Assembly: GCA_033344895.1 (NCBI GenBank)
Contig: JAWPMN010000001.1
Span: 4,162,001-4,226,000 of the forward strand
Length of the DNA: 64,000 nucleotides
Reading direction: 5' to 3'
DNA from: Alphaproteobacteria bacterium
GTDB taxonomy: Bacteria; Pseudomonadota; Alphaproteobacteria; UBA8366; Aestuariispiraceae
The stretch's first letter is position 1. Every line of letters begins with the position of its first letter. The notes beneath the pieces were generated by a model. That model saw only the letters and a program-made list of their open reading frames with translations. It was not told the DNA's origin and ran no database searches. A program made the translations under genes and the position numbers. Positions 54,154 through 62,776 of this stretch are shown piece by piece.

Positions 54154-54790
54154 GATCGGCCTCCACCCCCGGCAATAGCGGAACGAAACGCACGCCGCCC
54201 ATTTCCTCCAGGTCCAGTCCGTCTTCCGTCTTCGTGCCGCATAACAGGGTCTGCGTCATCTCCTGATCGCCGACCGGCACGACAATGCGTCCGCCGATCG
54301 CCAGTTGGTCGACCAGAACCGGCGGGATGTCCATGGCGGCGGCGGTCACGATGATTCGGTCGAACGGTGCCTGTTCCGCCCAACCGGCCGCGCCGTCTCC
54401 ATACTTGGTGACGATATTGTGCAAATCGAGATGCCGGAACAGCAATTCGGCCTCGCGCAGCAGCGGTTTGTGACGTTCGACCGTGTAGACGCGGCGACAG
54501 AGCCGGCTGAGGATCGCTGCCTGATACCCGGACCCCGTGCCGACCTCCAGCACCTTGCAGCGCCGATTAAGGCTCAGCGCCTCCGTCATCATGGCAACGA
54601 TCAGGGGCTGACTGATGGTCTGGCCGCGGCCGATCGGCAATGCGGAATCGTCATAGGCATGGCGGCGGAAGGTCTCGGGTATGAATAGCTCACGGGGGGT
54701 CTGTTCCAGTGCGGACAGCACCGCCTGGTCCATGACTCCGTTCCGACGCAGGGTCAGAATCAGCCGAGCCCGCTCGGACTGTAGATCCAT
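54146..54790 (-). CDS. pcm: Protein-L-isoaspartate O-methyltransferase
   Basis: Canonical PIMT, 214 residues from ATG 54790; a GTG at 54805 is an alternative start. Conserved: VLSALEQTPRELFIPE, the substrate loop PIGRGQTISQPLIVAMMTEA, SAM motif I VLEVGTGSGYQAAILSRLC, the ERHKPLL acidic loop, and GAAGWAEQAPFDRIIVTAAA. It repairs isoaspartyl residues in aged proteins. It stands between surE and nlpD, as in many Proteobacteria. In contrast to the paralogue at 26998, all substrate-site motifs are intact. Confidence 0.94.
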   Translation of the reverse strand: MDLQSERARLILTLRRNGVMDQAVLSALEQTPRELFIPETFRRHAYDDSALPIGRGQTISQPLIVAMMTEALSLNRRCKVLEVGTGSGYQAAILSRLCRRVYTVERHKPLLREAELLFRHLDLHNIVTKYGDGAAGWAEQAPFDRIIVTAAAMDIPPVLVDQLAIGGRIVVPVGDQEMTQTLLCGTKTEDGLDLEEMGGVRFVPLLPGVEADRD

Positions 54791-54837
54791 CGCGATCACG
54801 GTCACGCCCCGTGTTTGGGTCCTACAACGCCCCCGGT

Positions 54838-55626
54838 TTAGTGCGCTTCGGCTGCCCGGCGCAAGAGGGCGTGGTCGGTTCTGTCGAGCGTCAGAGGGGT
54901 CACGCCGATCCGGCCGGCGGTGATCGCCCCCAGATCCGTACCATCCAGGTCGCCGGGCGCCCCGCCCTCATGATGCAGGATATAGCGGTTTTCACGACCA
55001 GGAACGGAACGATAGACCATCGTGTCCCCCGACGTCCCCTGCCGCACGAAGACCGGTTCCGGATCGGCGATCGAAACCGGGAAATTTACGCCGAAAGCCC
55101 CGCCCTGGCGAACGCCATGCCGACACAGTTTCTCCAGGACTCCCGGAAGATGAGCCGCGACGTTCCGCCACGTATCGTCCGTCACCGGCTGGCCCGGCGG
55201 ATGATCGGCGCTGAGCGCGATCGCCGGGACGCCGTTCAACGCCGCCGTGATCGCCACGCCGACCGTCCCGGAATAGACGAGGTCGCCACCGATATTGAGG
55301 CCGTGGTTGATCCCGGACAAGACAAGGTCCGGCGGCGATTCCGCCATGGTGATGCGCAAGGCCGCCAGCAGGCTGTCCGCCGGCCGTCCGGTGACGGCGA
55401 AACGCCGATTGCCCCGGGGTTGGATTTCGATCTCACGGCGCAGAGAGACCATGGCCGAGGCGCCGCTGTGACCTTCCGCCGGGGCACTGACCCAAAGCTC
55501 GCCGACAAGCGGCCGAACGGCTTCCTCCAGCACCTGAAGGCCCCGTGCCTCGATCCCGTCATCGTTGCTGATCAGGACTCGTGCCGTGGCGAGATCGAGG
55601 GGTTTCGGTTCCGAGCTTCCGGACAT
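54838..55626 (-). CDS. surE: 5'/3'-nucleotidase SurE
   Basis: A 262-residue SurE nucleotidase. The metal site is RVLISNDDGIEARGLQVLEE with adjacent aspartates (about residues 22-23), followed by the WVSAPAEGHSGASAMVSL loop, VTGRPADSLLAALR, DLVLSGINHGLNIGGDLVYS and SGTVGVAITAALNGVPAIAL; all family hallmarks are present. It dephosphorylates nucleoside monophosphates and may act in stationary-phase survival. The N-terminus has about 14 residues more than usual before the first strand. Its start overlaps the serS stop by one base. Confidence 0.95.
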   Translation of the reverse strand: MSGSSEPKPLDLATARVLISNDDGIEARGLQVLEEAVRPLVGELWVSAPAEGHSGASAMVSLRREIEIQPRGNRRFAVTGRPADSLLAALRITMAESPPDLVLSGINHGLNIGGDLVYSGTVGVAITAALNGVPAIALSADHPPGQPVTDDTWRNVAAHLPGVLEKLCRHGVRQGGAFGVNFPVSIADPEPVFVRQGTSGDTMVYRSVPGRENRYILHHEGGAPGDLDGTDLGAITAGRIGVTPLTLDRTDHALLRRAAEAH

Positions 55627-56903
55627 CAGGAAGCGGCTTCGATCCGTTCCAGACCGCCCATATAGCCACGCAGGGCTTCCGGTACCGTCACGGAACCGTC
55701 CGCATTCTGATAGTTTTCCAGAACCGCGATCAGGGTGCGGCCAACCGCCAGGCCAGAGCCGTTCAGCGTATGGACAAAGCGCGTTCCCTTCTCTCCGGCC
55801 GTGCGGAACCGTGCCTTCATGCGGCGGGCCTGAAACTCTCCGCAGTTCGAACAGCTCGAGATTTCACGATAGCGACCCTGGCCCGGCAACCAGACCTCGA
55901 TGTCGTAAGTCTTGCGCGCACCGAAGCCCATGTCGCCGGTGCACAGGACAACCGTTCGGAATGGCAGGTCGAGTGCCTTCAGAATGCCTTCCGCACAGCC
56001 GGTCATGCGCTCCAGCTCCGCCTCGGACTCGTCCGGATGCGTCACCGACACCATCTCCACCTTCGTGAACTGGTGCTGGCGGATCATGCCCCGGGTGTCC
56101 TTGCCGGCGGCCCCGGCCTCGGACCGGAAACAGGGCGTCCAGGCCGTCAGCCGCATCGGCAGCTTTGCCTCGTCCCAGATCGTCTCGGCGGCCGTATTGG
56201 TCAGCGGCACCTCAGCGGTCGGAATCAGCCAGAACCCTTCTTCGGTCCGGAACAGATCTTCCGAAAACTTCGGCAACTGTCCGGTTCCGAACATCGCATT
56301 GTCACGCACCAGGAAGGGCGGGATGGTCTCGGTATAGCCGTTCTGGGTCGTGTGGGTGTCCAGCATGAAGCTGGCCAAGGCCCGCTCAAGCCGGGCCAAC
56401 GCCCCCTTCAGGATCACGAAACGGGCACCGGACATGGTCGCGGCGGTTTCGAAATCCATCAGGCCGAGCCCCTCGCCGATGTCGAAATGCTCGCGCGCCT
56501 CGAAGTCGAAGCTTCGCGGCTCGCCGACACGACGAACCTCGACATTGTCGTCTTCATCCGCACCGACGGGAACATCCGCCAAGGGAATGTTCGGTAGGCT
56601 GGCCAGCAGACCATCCAGCTTTTCGGCCAGATCGCGCTCTTCCTGTTCTGCCTTGGCAAGGCCGTCCTTCAGGGCCTGAACCTCGGCAATCAGATCGTCG
56701 GCATCTTCGCCCTTCGCCTTTCGCTGACCGACTTCCTTCGAGGCCGCGTTGCGACGGCTCTGGATTTCCTGCATGCGCGTCTGGGCTGCACGTCGCGCCT
56801 CATCCAATGCCAGGATTTCGGAGGAGGACGGCGCAGCTCCACGGCTCTGCAGAGCCGCGTCAAAGGTTTCCGGATTCTCGCGGATATACCTCAGATCGTG
56901 CAT
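55626..56903 (-). CDS. serS: Serine--tRNA ligase
   Basis: Class II aminoacyl-tRNA synthetase of 425 residues. Starts [20 protein letters not shown] with AGAGGTG upstream. The N-terminal tRNA-binding coiled coil covers about residues 28-100. Motif 1 falls near residue 170 ([20 protein letters not shown]), motif 2 at [20 protein letters not shown] and HQFTKVEM, motif 3 at [20 protein letters not shown]. It charges tRNA-Ser and tRNA-Sec. Overlaps surE by one base; a 157-base gene-free gap separates it from tatC and contains its probable promoter. Confidence 0.97.
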   Translation of the reverse strand: MHDLRYIRENPETFDAALQSRGAAPSSSEILALDEARRAAQTRMQEIQSRRNAASKEVGQRKAKGEDADDLIAEVQALKDGLAKAEQEERDLAEKLDGLLASLPNIPLADVPVGADEDDNVEVRRVGEPRSFDFEAREHFDIGEGLGLMDFETAATMSGARFVILKGALARLERALASFMLDTHTTQNGYTETIPPFLVRDNAMFGTGQLPKFSEDLFRTEEGFWLIPTAEVPLTNTAAETIWDEAKLPMRLTAWTPCFRSEAGAAGKDTRGMIRQHQFTKVEMVSVTHPDESEAELERMTGCAEGILKALDLPFRTVVLCTGDMGFGARKTYDIEVWLPGQGRYREISSCSNCGEFQARRMKARFRTAGEKGTRFVHTLNGSGLAVGRTLIAVLENYQNADGSVTVPEALRGYMGGLERIEAAS

Positions 56904-57060
56904 GTCACACCTCTCATGGCATTGGTTGATAGGAAATGTCCGGGAAGTCGGACGCGCGGGTTATAGGACGCACCGCAACATCCCGTCCAGCACCTAACGG
57001 TCCGGACGCCGAATTTGCCGCGTCTTATGTCGCTTTTCGGTGTCCTGCGAGGGGACCTCG

Positions 57061-57900
57061 TCAGGACTTCTCTTCCTTGGTGTCGTCGTCGTCCTCATCC
57101 TCGTCATCGAGGCCGAGCAGACGGTCGCGCTCCCGACGCTGCTTCTCAATGAAGACAGCACACCAGATCGAGATTTCGTAGAGAAGGATGATCGGCACCG
57201 CGAGTCCGATCTGACTCAGCGGGTCCGGCGGGGTCAGGATCGCCGCCGCAACAAAGGCAATCAGGATCGCATAGCGCCGTTTTTCCCGCAGTCCCTGCGC
57301 CGAGGTCATTCCGACCCGCACCAGGAGGGTCAGCAGCACCGGCAGTTCAAAACAGAGACCGAACGCAAAGATCAGGGTCATCACGAAGGACAGATATTCG
57401 CTGACCTTCGCTTCCATTTCGACCCGGACACCATCCGCCGCCCCCTGTTCAAACCCGAGGAAGAAGCTGAGCGCGACCGGCATCACCAGGTAATAGACAA
57501 ACGCAGCGCCGATCGTGAAAAGGAAGGGCGTCGCCACCAGGAACGGCAGGAACGCTCCTTTTTCGTGACGATACAGGCCAGGCGCCACAAACATCCAGAT
57601 ATGCCAGGCGATGAACGGAAAGGTGAAGCAGAAGGAGGTAAAAAACGCGACCTTGATCTGCGTAAAGAACCATTCATGCGGCGCCGTGAAGATCATGCGC
57701 CGTCCGGCAAGGTCTTCACCCCATGCGCTGACCAGCGGGTCCGCCAGGAAGGTATAGACCGGCTCAGCGAAGGCGAAGGCGATGAAAAATCCGACGATCA
57801 GGGCGCCTACCGAATACAGCAGCCGGGACCGGAGTTCCTTCAGATGTTCGAGCAACGGCGCCTTCGAGGCTTCCAGTTCGCTCTCATCCACCTCGCTCAT
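57061..57900 (-). CDS. tatC: Sec-independent translocase subunit TatC
   Basis: Six-helix Tat receptor subunit, 279 residues. N-terminal cytoplasmic ELEASKAPLLEHLKELRSRL contains the conserved signal-binding region; periplasmic loop and helices follow with FVAPGLYRHEKGAFLPF, the conserved FFLGFE, and AILIAFVAAAILTPPDPLSQ. The C-terminal tail after helix 6 (residues 255-279) is very acidic (GLDDEDEDDDDTKEEKS), longer than usual, and the opposite in charge to the tail of TatB encoded next door. Eleven bases from tatB on the same strand. Confidence 0.95.
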   Translation of the reverse strand: MSEVDESELEASKAPLLEHLKELRSRLLYSVGALIVGFFIAFAFAEPVYTFLADPLVSAWGEDLAGRRMIFTAPHEWFFTQIKVAFFTSFCFTFPFIAWHIWMFVAPGLYRHEKGAFLPFLVATPFLFTIGAAFVYYLVMPVALSFFLGFEQGAADGVRVEMEAKVSEYLSFVMTLIFAFGLCFELPVLLTLLVRVGMTSAQGLREKRRYAILIAFVAAAILTPPDPLSQIGLAVPIILLYEISIWCAVFIEKQRRERDRLLGLDDEDEDDDDTKEEKS

Positions 57901-57911
57901 ACTCGAATTCC

Positions 57912-58523
57912 TTAACTAGAGGCAGACGACGCCGGCTTGGCGGCCGACTTTACAGCGGTCGACTTCTTGGCGGCGGCCTTTTTGGAAGCTGCTTTCTTCG
58001 CCCCGGCTTTCCTGGCCGCCGACTTTTTCGGAGCCGCCTTCTTGGCCGCAGCGGGCTTGGCAGAGGGGGATTTCGCTTCCGGCTTCTTTGCATCGGTCGC
58101 GGCGGTCTTTGCCGGAGCCGCTTCCGTTGCCTTTTCGTCCGAGGTCTTCACATCCGGTTTCGGTGTGGTCGTGCTGGGCGAAGGGGCCGGGTCGCTGCGA
58201 CCCGCCTTGTTGACCTCACCGCGTGCGGCGTTCACTTCCGTTTTCATGTCCCGGACGGATTTCTCAACCTCACCGGTCGGGTCGATTTCCTTCACCCAGC
58301 TGGAAGAGCCGTTTTTGACGCCCTCGACCTGCTTCTTTATGTCCTGGAGGTCGGCCTCTTTGGCCATCTCGTCCATCGCGCTGTGAAACTCACCCGCGAG
58401 GGATCGTGCCTTGCGCATGAAGCCGGTAATCGTCCGGAAAACGCGCGGAAGTTCCTTCGGACCGACCACAAGGACGGTCACGACAGCCACGACGAGGAAT
58501 TCCTGCCAGCCGAAGTCGAGCAT
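57912..58523 (-). CDS. tatB: Sec-independent translocase subunit TatB with basic tail
   Basis: A 203-residue TatB. The membrane helix and hinge are WQEFLVVAVVTVLVVGPKEL with the conserved glutamate and GPKELP, then the amphipathic helix FRTITGFMRKARSLAGEFHS. From about residue 100 the protein becomes low-complexity and ends with about 50 residues of Lys-Ala repeats (AAKKAAPKKSAARKAGAKKA and so on), like histone H1 or PhaF tails. The tail is much longer and more basic than in E. coli TatB. Gene order tatA-tatB-tatC is normal. Confidence 0.92.
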   Translation of the reverse strand: MLDFGWQEFLVVAVVTVLVVGPKELPRVFRTITGFMRKARSLAGEFHSAMDEMAKEADLQDIKKQVEGVKNGSSSWVKEIDPTGEVEKSVRDMKTEVNAARGEVNKAGRSDPAPSPSTTTPKPDVKTSDEKATEAAPAKTAATDAKKPEAKSPSAKPAAAKKAAPKKSAARKAGAKKAASKKAAAKKSTAVKSAAKPASSASS

Positions 58524-58609
58524 GGCCCACCGTTCAAACCGGGTTACAGGGAACGGACCGCGCTTCCCGCCGCGTTCAGCGGCGGAATTCGGCCCGTGTA
58601 CCGATCAGG

Positions 58610-58852
58610 TCAGCCGTTGGCGGCCTTGTCCTTCGACTTCTCGGAAGCACCGGCTTCCGTGTCCGTCGCGATCCGTTTGGTCTCGGCGTCGGTTTCGGCG
58701 GAATTCGAAGCTTCTTCCTTCATATTCTTCTTAAAGGATTTCAGGCCTTTGCCGAAGTCGCCCATGAGCGCGGAGATCTTGCCGCGACCACCGAACAGGA
58801 CAAGCACGACCGCCAGAACAATCAGCCAATGCCAGATGGAAAAACTGCCCAT
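58610..58852 (-). CDS. tatA: Sec-independent translocase subunit TatA
   Basis: An 80-residue Tat[21 protein letters not shown] is the membrane helix, followed by the [20 protein letters not shown] hinge and amphipathic helix with the family FGxGK region, then an acidic flexible tail. It forms the oligomeric translocation element. GAGGGG lies just upstream. It opens the tatABC operon; 86 bases separate it from tatB. Confidence 0.95.
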   Translation of the reverse strand: MGSFSIWHWLIVLAVVLVLFGGRGKISALMGDFGKGLKSFKKNMKEEASNSAETDAETKRIATDTEAGASEKSKDKAANG

Positions 58853-58925
58853 AATTTACCCCTCGTTAAGCCCGTTTGGTCCCGACCCCGCTATTCCGGA
58901 TGGCCGGCCAACTATCGTTCCCTCG

Positions 58926-60002
58926 CTATGTAGCGCCTTCCACCGGAAAAACAAAGACCTGACTGCGATCGACCGTGACGGATAGAAGGTCGCCTTCCCG
59001 GGGAAGATAGCAGCCGGGCATTCTCGAGTGCAGATGCTGTTCCTTCCCGGTCGTCTGGCAGGTGCACAGATGGATCAGGCTGGACCGGCCGAGCATGCGC
59101 GACGCAAGGACCTTCACCTGTACCCGGTCCTCCGCATGCGGGGCACCGAGACTCAAGGCCTCCGGACGAATGACAATCTGTGCCTCCCGCCCCTCATCCA
59201 CGTCCCGGGTCTCGAAGCGACCGAGCGGCGTGTCGATGCCCCCGTTCCGAACCGTGCCCTTCATCTTGTTCACATCGCCGAAGAACTCGGCCACAAACCC
59301 GTTCGCCGGTCTCAGATACAGCGTATCCGGGGCGCCTTCCTGCTCAACCCGGCCGTCTCGCATCACAATGATCCGGTCGGCCATGTGCATGGCCTCCTCG
59401 GCATCGTGGGTCACCATCAGGACCGCGGATCCAGACTGTTTCAGAATATGCAGCGTCCGGTCGCGAACCGATTCCCTGAGCCGGGCATCCAGGCCGGAAA
59501 ATGGCTCATCCATCAGAATGATACGCGGCTCGGGCGCCAGGGCACGGGCGAGCGCCACGCGCTGCTGCTGTCCACCGGACAATTCGTGCGGATAGGAGTC
59601 TGCATAGCTGCCCAAACCAACCTGGTCGAGAACGGCCGCGACGCGGCTGCGTGTATCCGCCCCTTTTGACAGGCCGAATGCAACATTGCCGGCGATGGTC
59701 ATGTGCGGAAACAGGGCATAATCCTGAAATACCAGCCCCAGATTTCGCCGTTCCGGGGGGACGATGTGCCCGGGACGGGAAACGACCTTTCCATCGAGCG
59801 CCACCGACCCGGACCGTATGGGCTCCAGACCGGCCGCAATGCGAAGTGCCGTGGTCTTGCCACAGCCGGACGGCCCCAGCAGACAGACAACCTCTCCGGC
59901 GCCGACTACAAGGTTCAGGCCGCGCACGGCCGGCGTGTCACCATAGGCATGGTGAACGTCTTCCAGGCTCAATACAGGATGGTCGGGGCTCAACTGGCTC
60001 AT
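58926..60002 (-). CDS. ABC transporter ATP-binding protein, FbpC/PotA type
   Basis: A 358-residue importer ATPase. Walker A GPSGCGKTT (about residue 39), Q-loop GLVFQDYALFPHMT, signature LSGGQQQRVALARAL, Walker B IILMDEPFSGLDARL, switch VTHDAEE, then a C-terminal TOBE region (about 235-355) with FVAEFFGDVNKMKGTV. FbpC-type proteins drive iron(III), sulphate, thiamine or polyamine import. No permease or binding protein adjoins. It sits between scpB and tatA, which are normally neighbours in related genomes, and carries a Fur-box-like sequence just ahead of the start, so iron import is the leading guess. No clear ribosome site precedes the ATG. Confidence 0.85.
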   Translation of the reverse strand: MSQLSPDHPVLSLEDVHHAYGDTPAVRGLNLVVGAGEVVCLLGPSGCGKTTALRIAAGLEPIRSGSVALDGKVVSRPGHIVPPERRNLGLVFQDYALFPHMTIAGNVAFGLSKGADTRSRVAAVLDQVGLGSYADSYPHELSGGQQQRVALARALAPEPRIILMDEPFSGLDARLRESVRDRTLHILKQSGSAVLMVTHDAEEAMHMADRIIVMRDGRVEQEGAPDTLYLRPANGFVAEFFGDVNKMKGTVRNGGIDTPLGRFETRDVDEGREAQIVIRPEALSLGAPHAEDRVQVKVLASRMLGRSSLIHLCTCQTTGKEQHLHSRMPGCYLPREGDLLSVTVDRSQVFVFPVEGAT

Positions 60003-60016
60003 ATGGTCAATCTATT

Positions 60017-60035
60017 GAGCATGATTTTCATAATC
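60017..60035 (-). promoter_or_regulatory. Fur-box-like operator
   Basis: Read on the minus strand, GATTATGAAAATCATGCTC matches the 19-base Fur consensus GATAATGATAATCATTATC at 15 of 19 positions. It ends 15 bases before the ABC ATPase start, where bound regulator would cover the promoter or leader. Iron repression of the ATPase follows if Fur or a related regulator (Irr, Mur) binds it. Confidence 0.65.
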
Positions 60036-60079
60036 AACAGACCATGCGGTGCGGCGAATGCGCCGGAACGCCGCGCGGA

Positions 60080-60754
60080 TCAATCATCCAGGGCGATATG
60101 TTCGTCCCCTTCGACCGCTTCGAATGCCTCGTCGTTCTCCAGGAAGGCCTCCCGCTCGTCCGCTTCCTCGCCGTCTTCGGCCTCGTCATCCGAATCTGTC
60201 GACTGCATCGCGATCGCGCCCAGATTGGGCCGGCTGTCCAGAAGTCCGGCGGCCTTCAGCTCCTCAACGCCCGGCAGATCGGTCAGGTCTTCCAGACCGA
60301 AATCGGCCAGGAACCGTTCCGTCGTGCCCCAGGTAACCGGCTTCCCAGGCGCCCGACGCCGGCCACGCGGCCGGATCCACATCGCTTCCATGAGAGCGTC
60401 CATCGACCCTTTCGACAGCGCAACACCGCGGATTTCCTCGATCTCGGCACGGGTTACCGGCTGATGATAGGCAATGATCGCCAGCGTTTCGATGGCAGCA
60501 CGGGACAGTTTCCGTGGGACTTCGCGTTCCAGAACCATATACCCCGCCAGATCGGTCGCCGTACGGAAACACCAGCCCTTGCCGACCTTGACCAGATTGA
60601 CCCCACGGGAGGCATACATGCCTTCCAATTCCTCCATCAGGCCGGCCAGTTCAACGCCTTCCGGCAGTCGCTCCAGGAGGGTCGGCTCCGCCACCGGTTC
60701 CGCCGCGGCAAACAGCATCGCCTCTAGAAGTCGGATTTGCTGAAATCTATCCAT
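60080..60754 (-). CDS. scpB: Segregation and condensation protein B
   Basis: A 224-residue ScpB, the winged-helix kleisin partner of the SMC complex. LLEAMLFAAAEPVAEPTLLE at the N-terminus, then the GVNLVKVGKGWCFRTATDLA wing, the core LSRAAIETLAIIAYHQPVTR and AEIEEIRGVALSKGSMDALM, and GRRRAPGKPVTWGTTERFLA are all ScpB hallmarks. The last 35 residues are strongly acidic (DSDDEAEDGEEADEREAFLE). It is 27 bases after scpA on the same strand. Confidence 0.95.
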   Translation of the reverse strand: MDRFQQIRLLEAMLFAAAEPVAEPTLLERLPEGVELAGLMEELEGMYASRGVNLVKVGKGWCFRTATDLAGYMVLEREVPRKLSRAAIETLAIIAYHQPVTRAEIEEIRGVALSKGSMDALMEAMWIRPRGRRRAPGKPVTWGTTERFLADFGLEDLTDLPGVEELKAAGLLDSRPNLGAIAMQSTDSDDEAEDGEEADEREAFLENDEAFEAVEGDEHIALDD

Positions 60755-60781
60755 CGCGATTAATCTCGTGATTCCAATTTC

Positions 60782-61687
60782 TTATACATCTTCATTCTTG
60801 TCTTCGAAGAGGTCCAGATCGTCGGGGTCCAGCGGGTCCTCATCGGCAGCCAGGGCGTTGGGATCGTGTCGCCGCAGATCGGCCCCCGGCTTCGCCCGCA
60901 TGTAGATCGTTCCGAACACATCGGTCTGACGGATCTCGACAAGCCCTTCCTTGCTCAACTCCAGGCTGGCCGCAAAGGTCGATGCCATCGCCGACCGGCG
61001 CAGAAGCGGATCATCGCTTTCATAAGGAACGAAGCGTTCCAGCGTCTGCCAGTCGGGAATATCGCCCAGAATGGCCCGCAGGCGGCGGGCCGCCTGCTCC
61101 ATGGAGACCAGTCGGGTCGGCATGATTCGCAACTGTCCGCCGACATCCTGCTTGCGCCGCAATTCGCCATAGACCCGCATCAGGTCCAGCAGATTGGCCT
61201 CATAGACAGCACGATTGGCGACGCGCAGTCGCTCCGGCATGCCCCGCGCGAAGAATTCCTGACCCAGGCGCGGACGACCGAAAAGTTCCTTCGACGCCTT
61301 TTGCATCGCTTCCAGGCGCTGCAGTTGGAACGCCAGCCGCGCGGCCATTTCCGCGGGGTTTTCCTCGTCGGATTCATCGGCGGGCGGCGGCAGAAGCAGC
61401 TTCGATTTCAGATAGGCGAGCCATGCCGCCATCACCAGATAGTCGGCTGCAAGTTCCAGGCGCAACTCCCTGGCACGATTGACGAATGCGAGATACTGCT
61501 CGGCGAGCGCCAAGATCGAGATTTTTGCGAGGTCGACTTTCTGATCCCGCGCAAGCGTCAGCAGGAGATCGATCGGCCCTTCAAAACCATCGAGCGCCAG
61601 GACGAGATCGTCCAGCCCCTCGATCGGTCGCAGCGGGGCCGCGTCCTCCTGAAAGCCGCCATTTTCAGTCGATCCGGTATCGGACAC
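60782..61687 (-). CDS. scpA: Segregation and condensation protein A
   Basis: A 301-residue kleisin subunit of the SMC-ScpAB chromosome condensation complex. GTG start at 61687 with AGGGGA upstream. The N-terminal SMC-neck-binding part contains LDGFEGPIDLLLTLARDQKV, then LAKISILALAEQYLAFVNRA and YLVMAAWLAYLKSKLLLPPP; the C-terminal winged helix is near VAFAASLELSKEGLVEIRQT-type residues 230-260. A further acidic tail ends the protein. It follows nagZ by 72 bases. Confidence 0.95.
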   Translation of the reverse strand: MSDTGSTENGGFQEDAAPLRPIEGLDDLVLALDGFEGPIDLLLTLARDQKVDLAKISILALAEQYLAFVNRARELRLELAADYLVMAAWLAYLKSKLLLPPPADESDEENPAEMAARLAFQLQRLEAMQKASKELFGRPRLGQEFFARGMPERLRVANRAVYEANLLDLMRVYGELRRKQDVGGQLRIMPTRLVSMEQAARRLRAILGDIPDWQTLERFVPYESDDPLLRRSAMASTFAASLELSKEGLVEIRQTDVFGTIYMRAKPGADLRRHDPNALAADEDPLDPDDLDLFEDKNEDV

Positions 61688-61759
61688 GTCGTCCCCTGCC
61701 TGTCGGCGCTACGCAATCGCAACGGTTTGCCGGATGGTCCCGGACTTGGCAAGGCACGG

Positions 61760-62773
61760 TTACCGGAACAGGTCTTCCAGTTGCGCCAAAACGGTCTCGG
61801 AATCCATTGAACCGGTGTTCGCCTCAATCGGAGGCAAGGCATCGATGCGCCGCCAGGCCTCCGCCGACAAAGGGCCCGTCCCTTCCGCGACTGCTCGCAT
61901 TTCAGTCATATCGCCATTGCAGTGCAGGACCAGATCACACCCGGCAGCCAGACTGAGCGCCGCCCGATCATGAAACGCGCCGCCAAGCGCCTTCATCGAC
62001 AGATCGTCGGTCATCAGAAGGCCGTCGAATTTCAGCTCATCGCGAATGAAGGCGATGCCGTCCTCGGACTGGGTCACGGGACGATCCGGATCAATGGCGT
62101 CAAAAACAATGTGCGCCGTCATGCCAAAGGGCATGTCGCAAAGCTGCTGAAAGGGGATGAAGTCACTGTCGGCCAGTTCCGCCCTGGGTGTCGCGACGCG
62201 CGGCAGGTCATGGTGACTGTCCGCCGTCGCGCGGCCATGTCCCGGCAGATGTTTGATGACGGGGTAAACGCCGCCCTGCATCAGCCCTTCGCAGGCGGCC
62301 CGGCCGCAGGCCGAAACGGTTTCGGCGTCGACGGCAAAGGCCCTGTCGCCAATGACATCGTGTGCCCCTGGCACCGGCACGTCGAGGCAGGGAACACAGT
62401 CGACATCAATTCCCAGATCCGTCAGTTCCGCCGCGATCAGACGATAATTCAGGCGCAGAGCCTCCAGCCCGGCTTCCGCATTTCGCCTGTACAGATCACC
62501 GAAATCGCGGGCTGAGCGGGCCTGACGCCAGTGCGGCGGGCGCAGACGCTGTACCCGGCCGCCCTCCTGGTCGATCAGGATCGGGGCGTCCGGGCGCCCG
62601 GACGCGTCGCGCAGAGCGGCCGTCAATGCCCGAACCTGTTCCGGCGTATCGATGTTTCGGGCAAAGAGTATGAACCCGTAGGGCCGCACTTCGGCAAAGA
62701 AGCGTTGCTCATCGCGGCTGAGCTCATGACCGGCACAGCCGAAGATCGCCGCGGATACGGCCTCGATCGCCAC
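61760..62773 (-). CDS. nagZ: Beta-N-acetylhexosaminidase NagZ
   Basis: Family 3 glycoside hydrolase, 337 residues, which removes N-acetylglucosamine from anhydro-muropeptides in cell-wall recycling. GTG start at 62773, three bases after the SPOR-protein stop. Conserved: GFILFARNIDTPEQVRALTA, LIDQEGGRVQRLRPPHWRQA, the catalytic loop VIKHLPGHGRATADSHHDLP with the His-Asp pair, and the nucleophile region DGLLMTDDLSMKALGG. Cytoplasmic; no signal peptide. Confidence 0.95.
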   Translation of the reverse strand: MAIEAVSAAIFGCAGHELSRDEQRFFAEVRPYGFILFARNIDTPEQVRALTAALRDASGRPDAPILIDQEGGRVQRLRPPHWRQARSARDFGDLYRRNAEAGLEALRLNYRLIAAELTDLGIDVDCVPCLDVPVPGAHDVIGDRAFAVDAETVSACGRAACEGLMQGGVYPVIKHLPGHGRATADSHHDLPRVATPRAELADSDFIPFQQLCDMPFGMTAHIVFDAIDPDRPVTQSEDGIAFIRDELKFDGLLMTDDLSMKALGGAFHDRAALSLAAGCDLVLHCNGDMTEMRAVAEGTGPLSAEAWRRIDALPPIEANTGSMDSETVLAQLEDLFR

Positions 62774-62776
62774 GGA

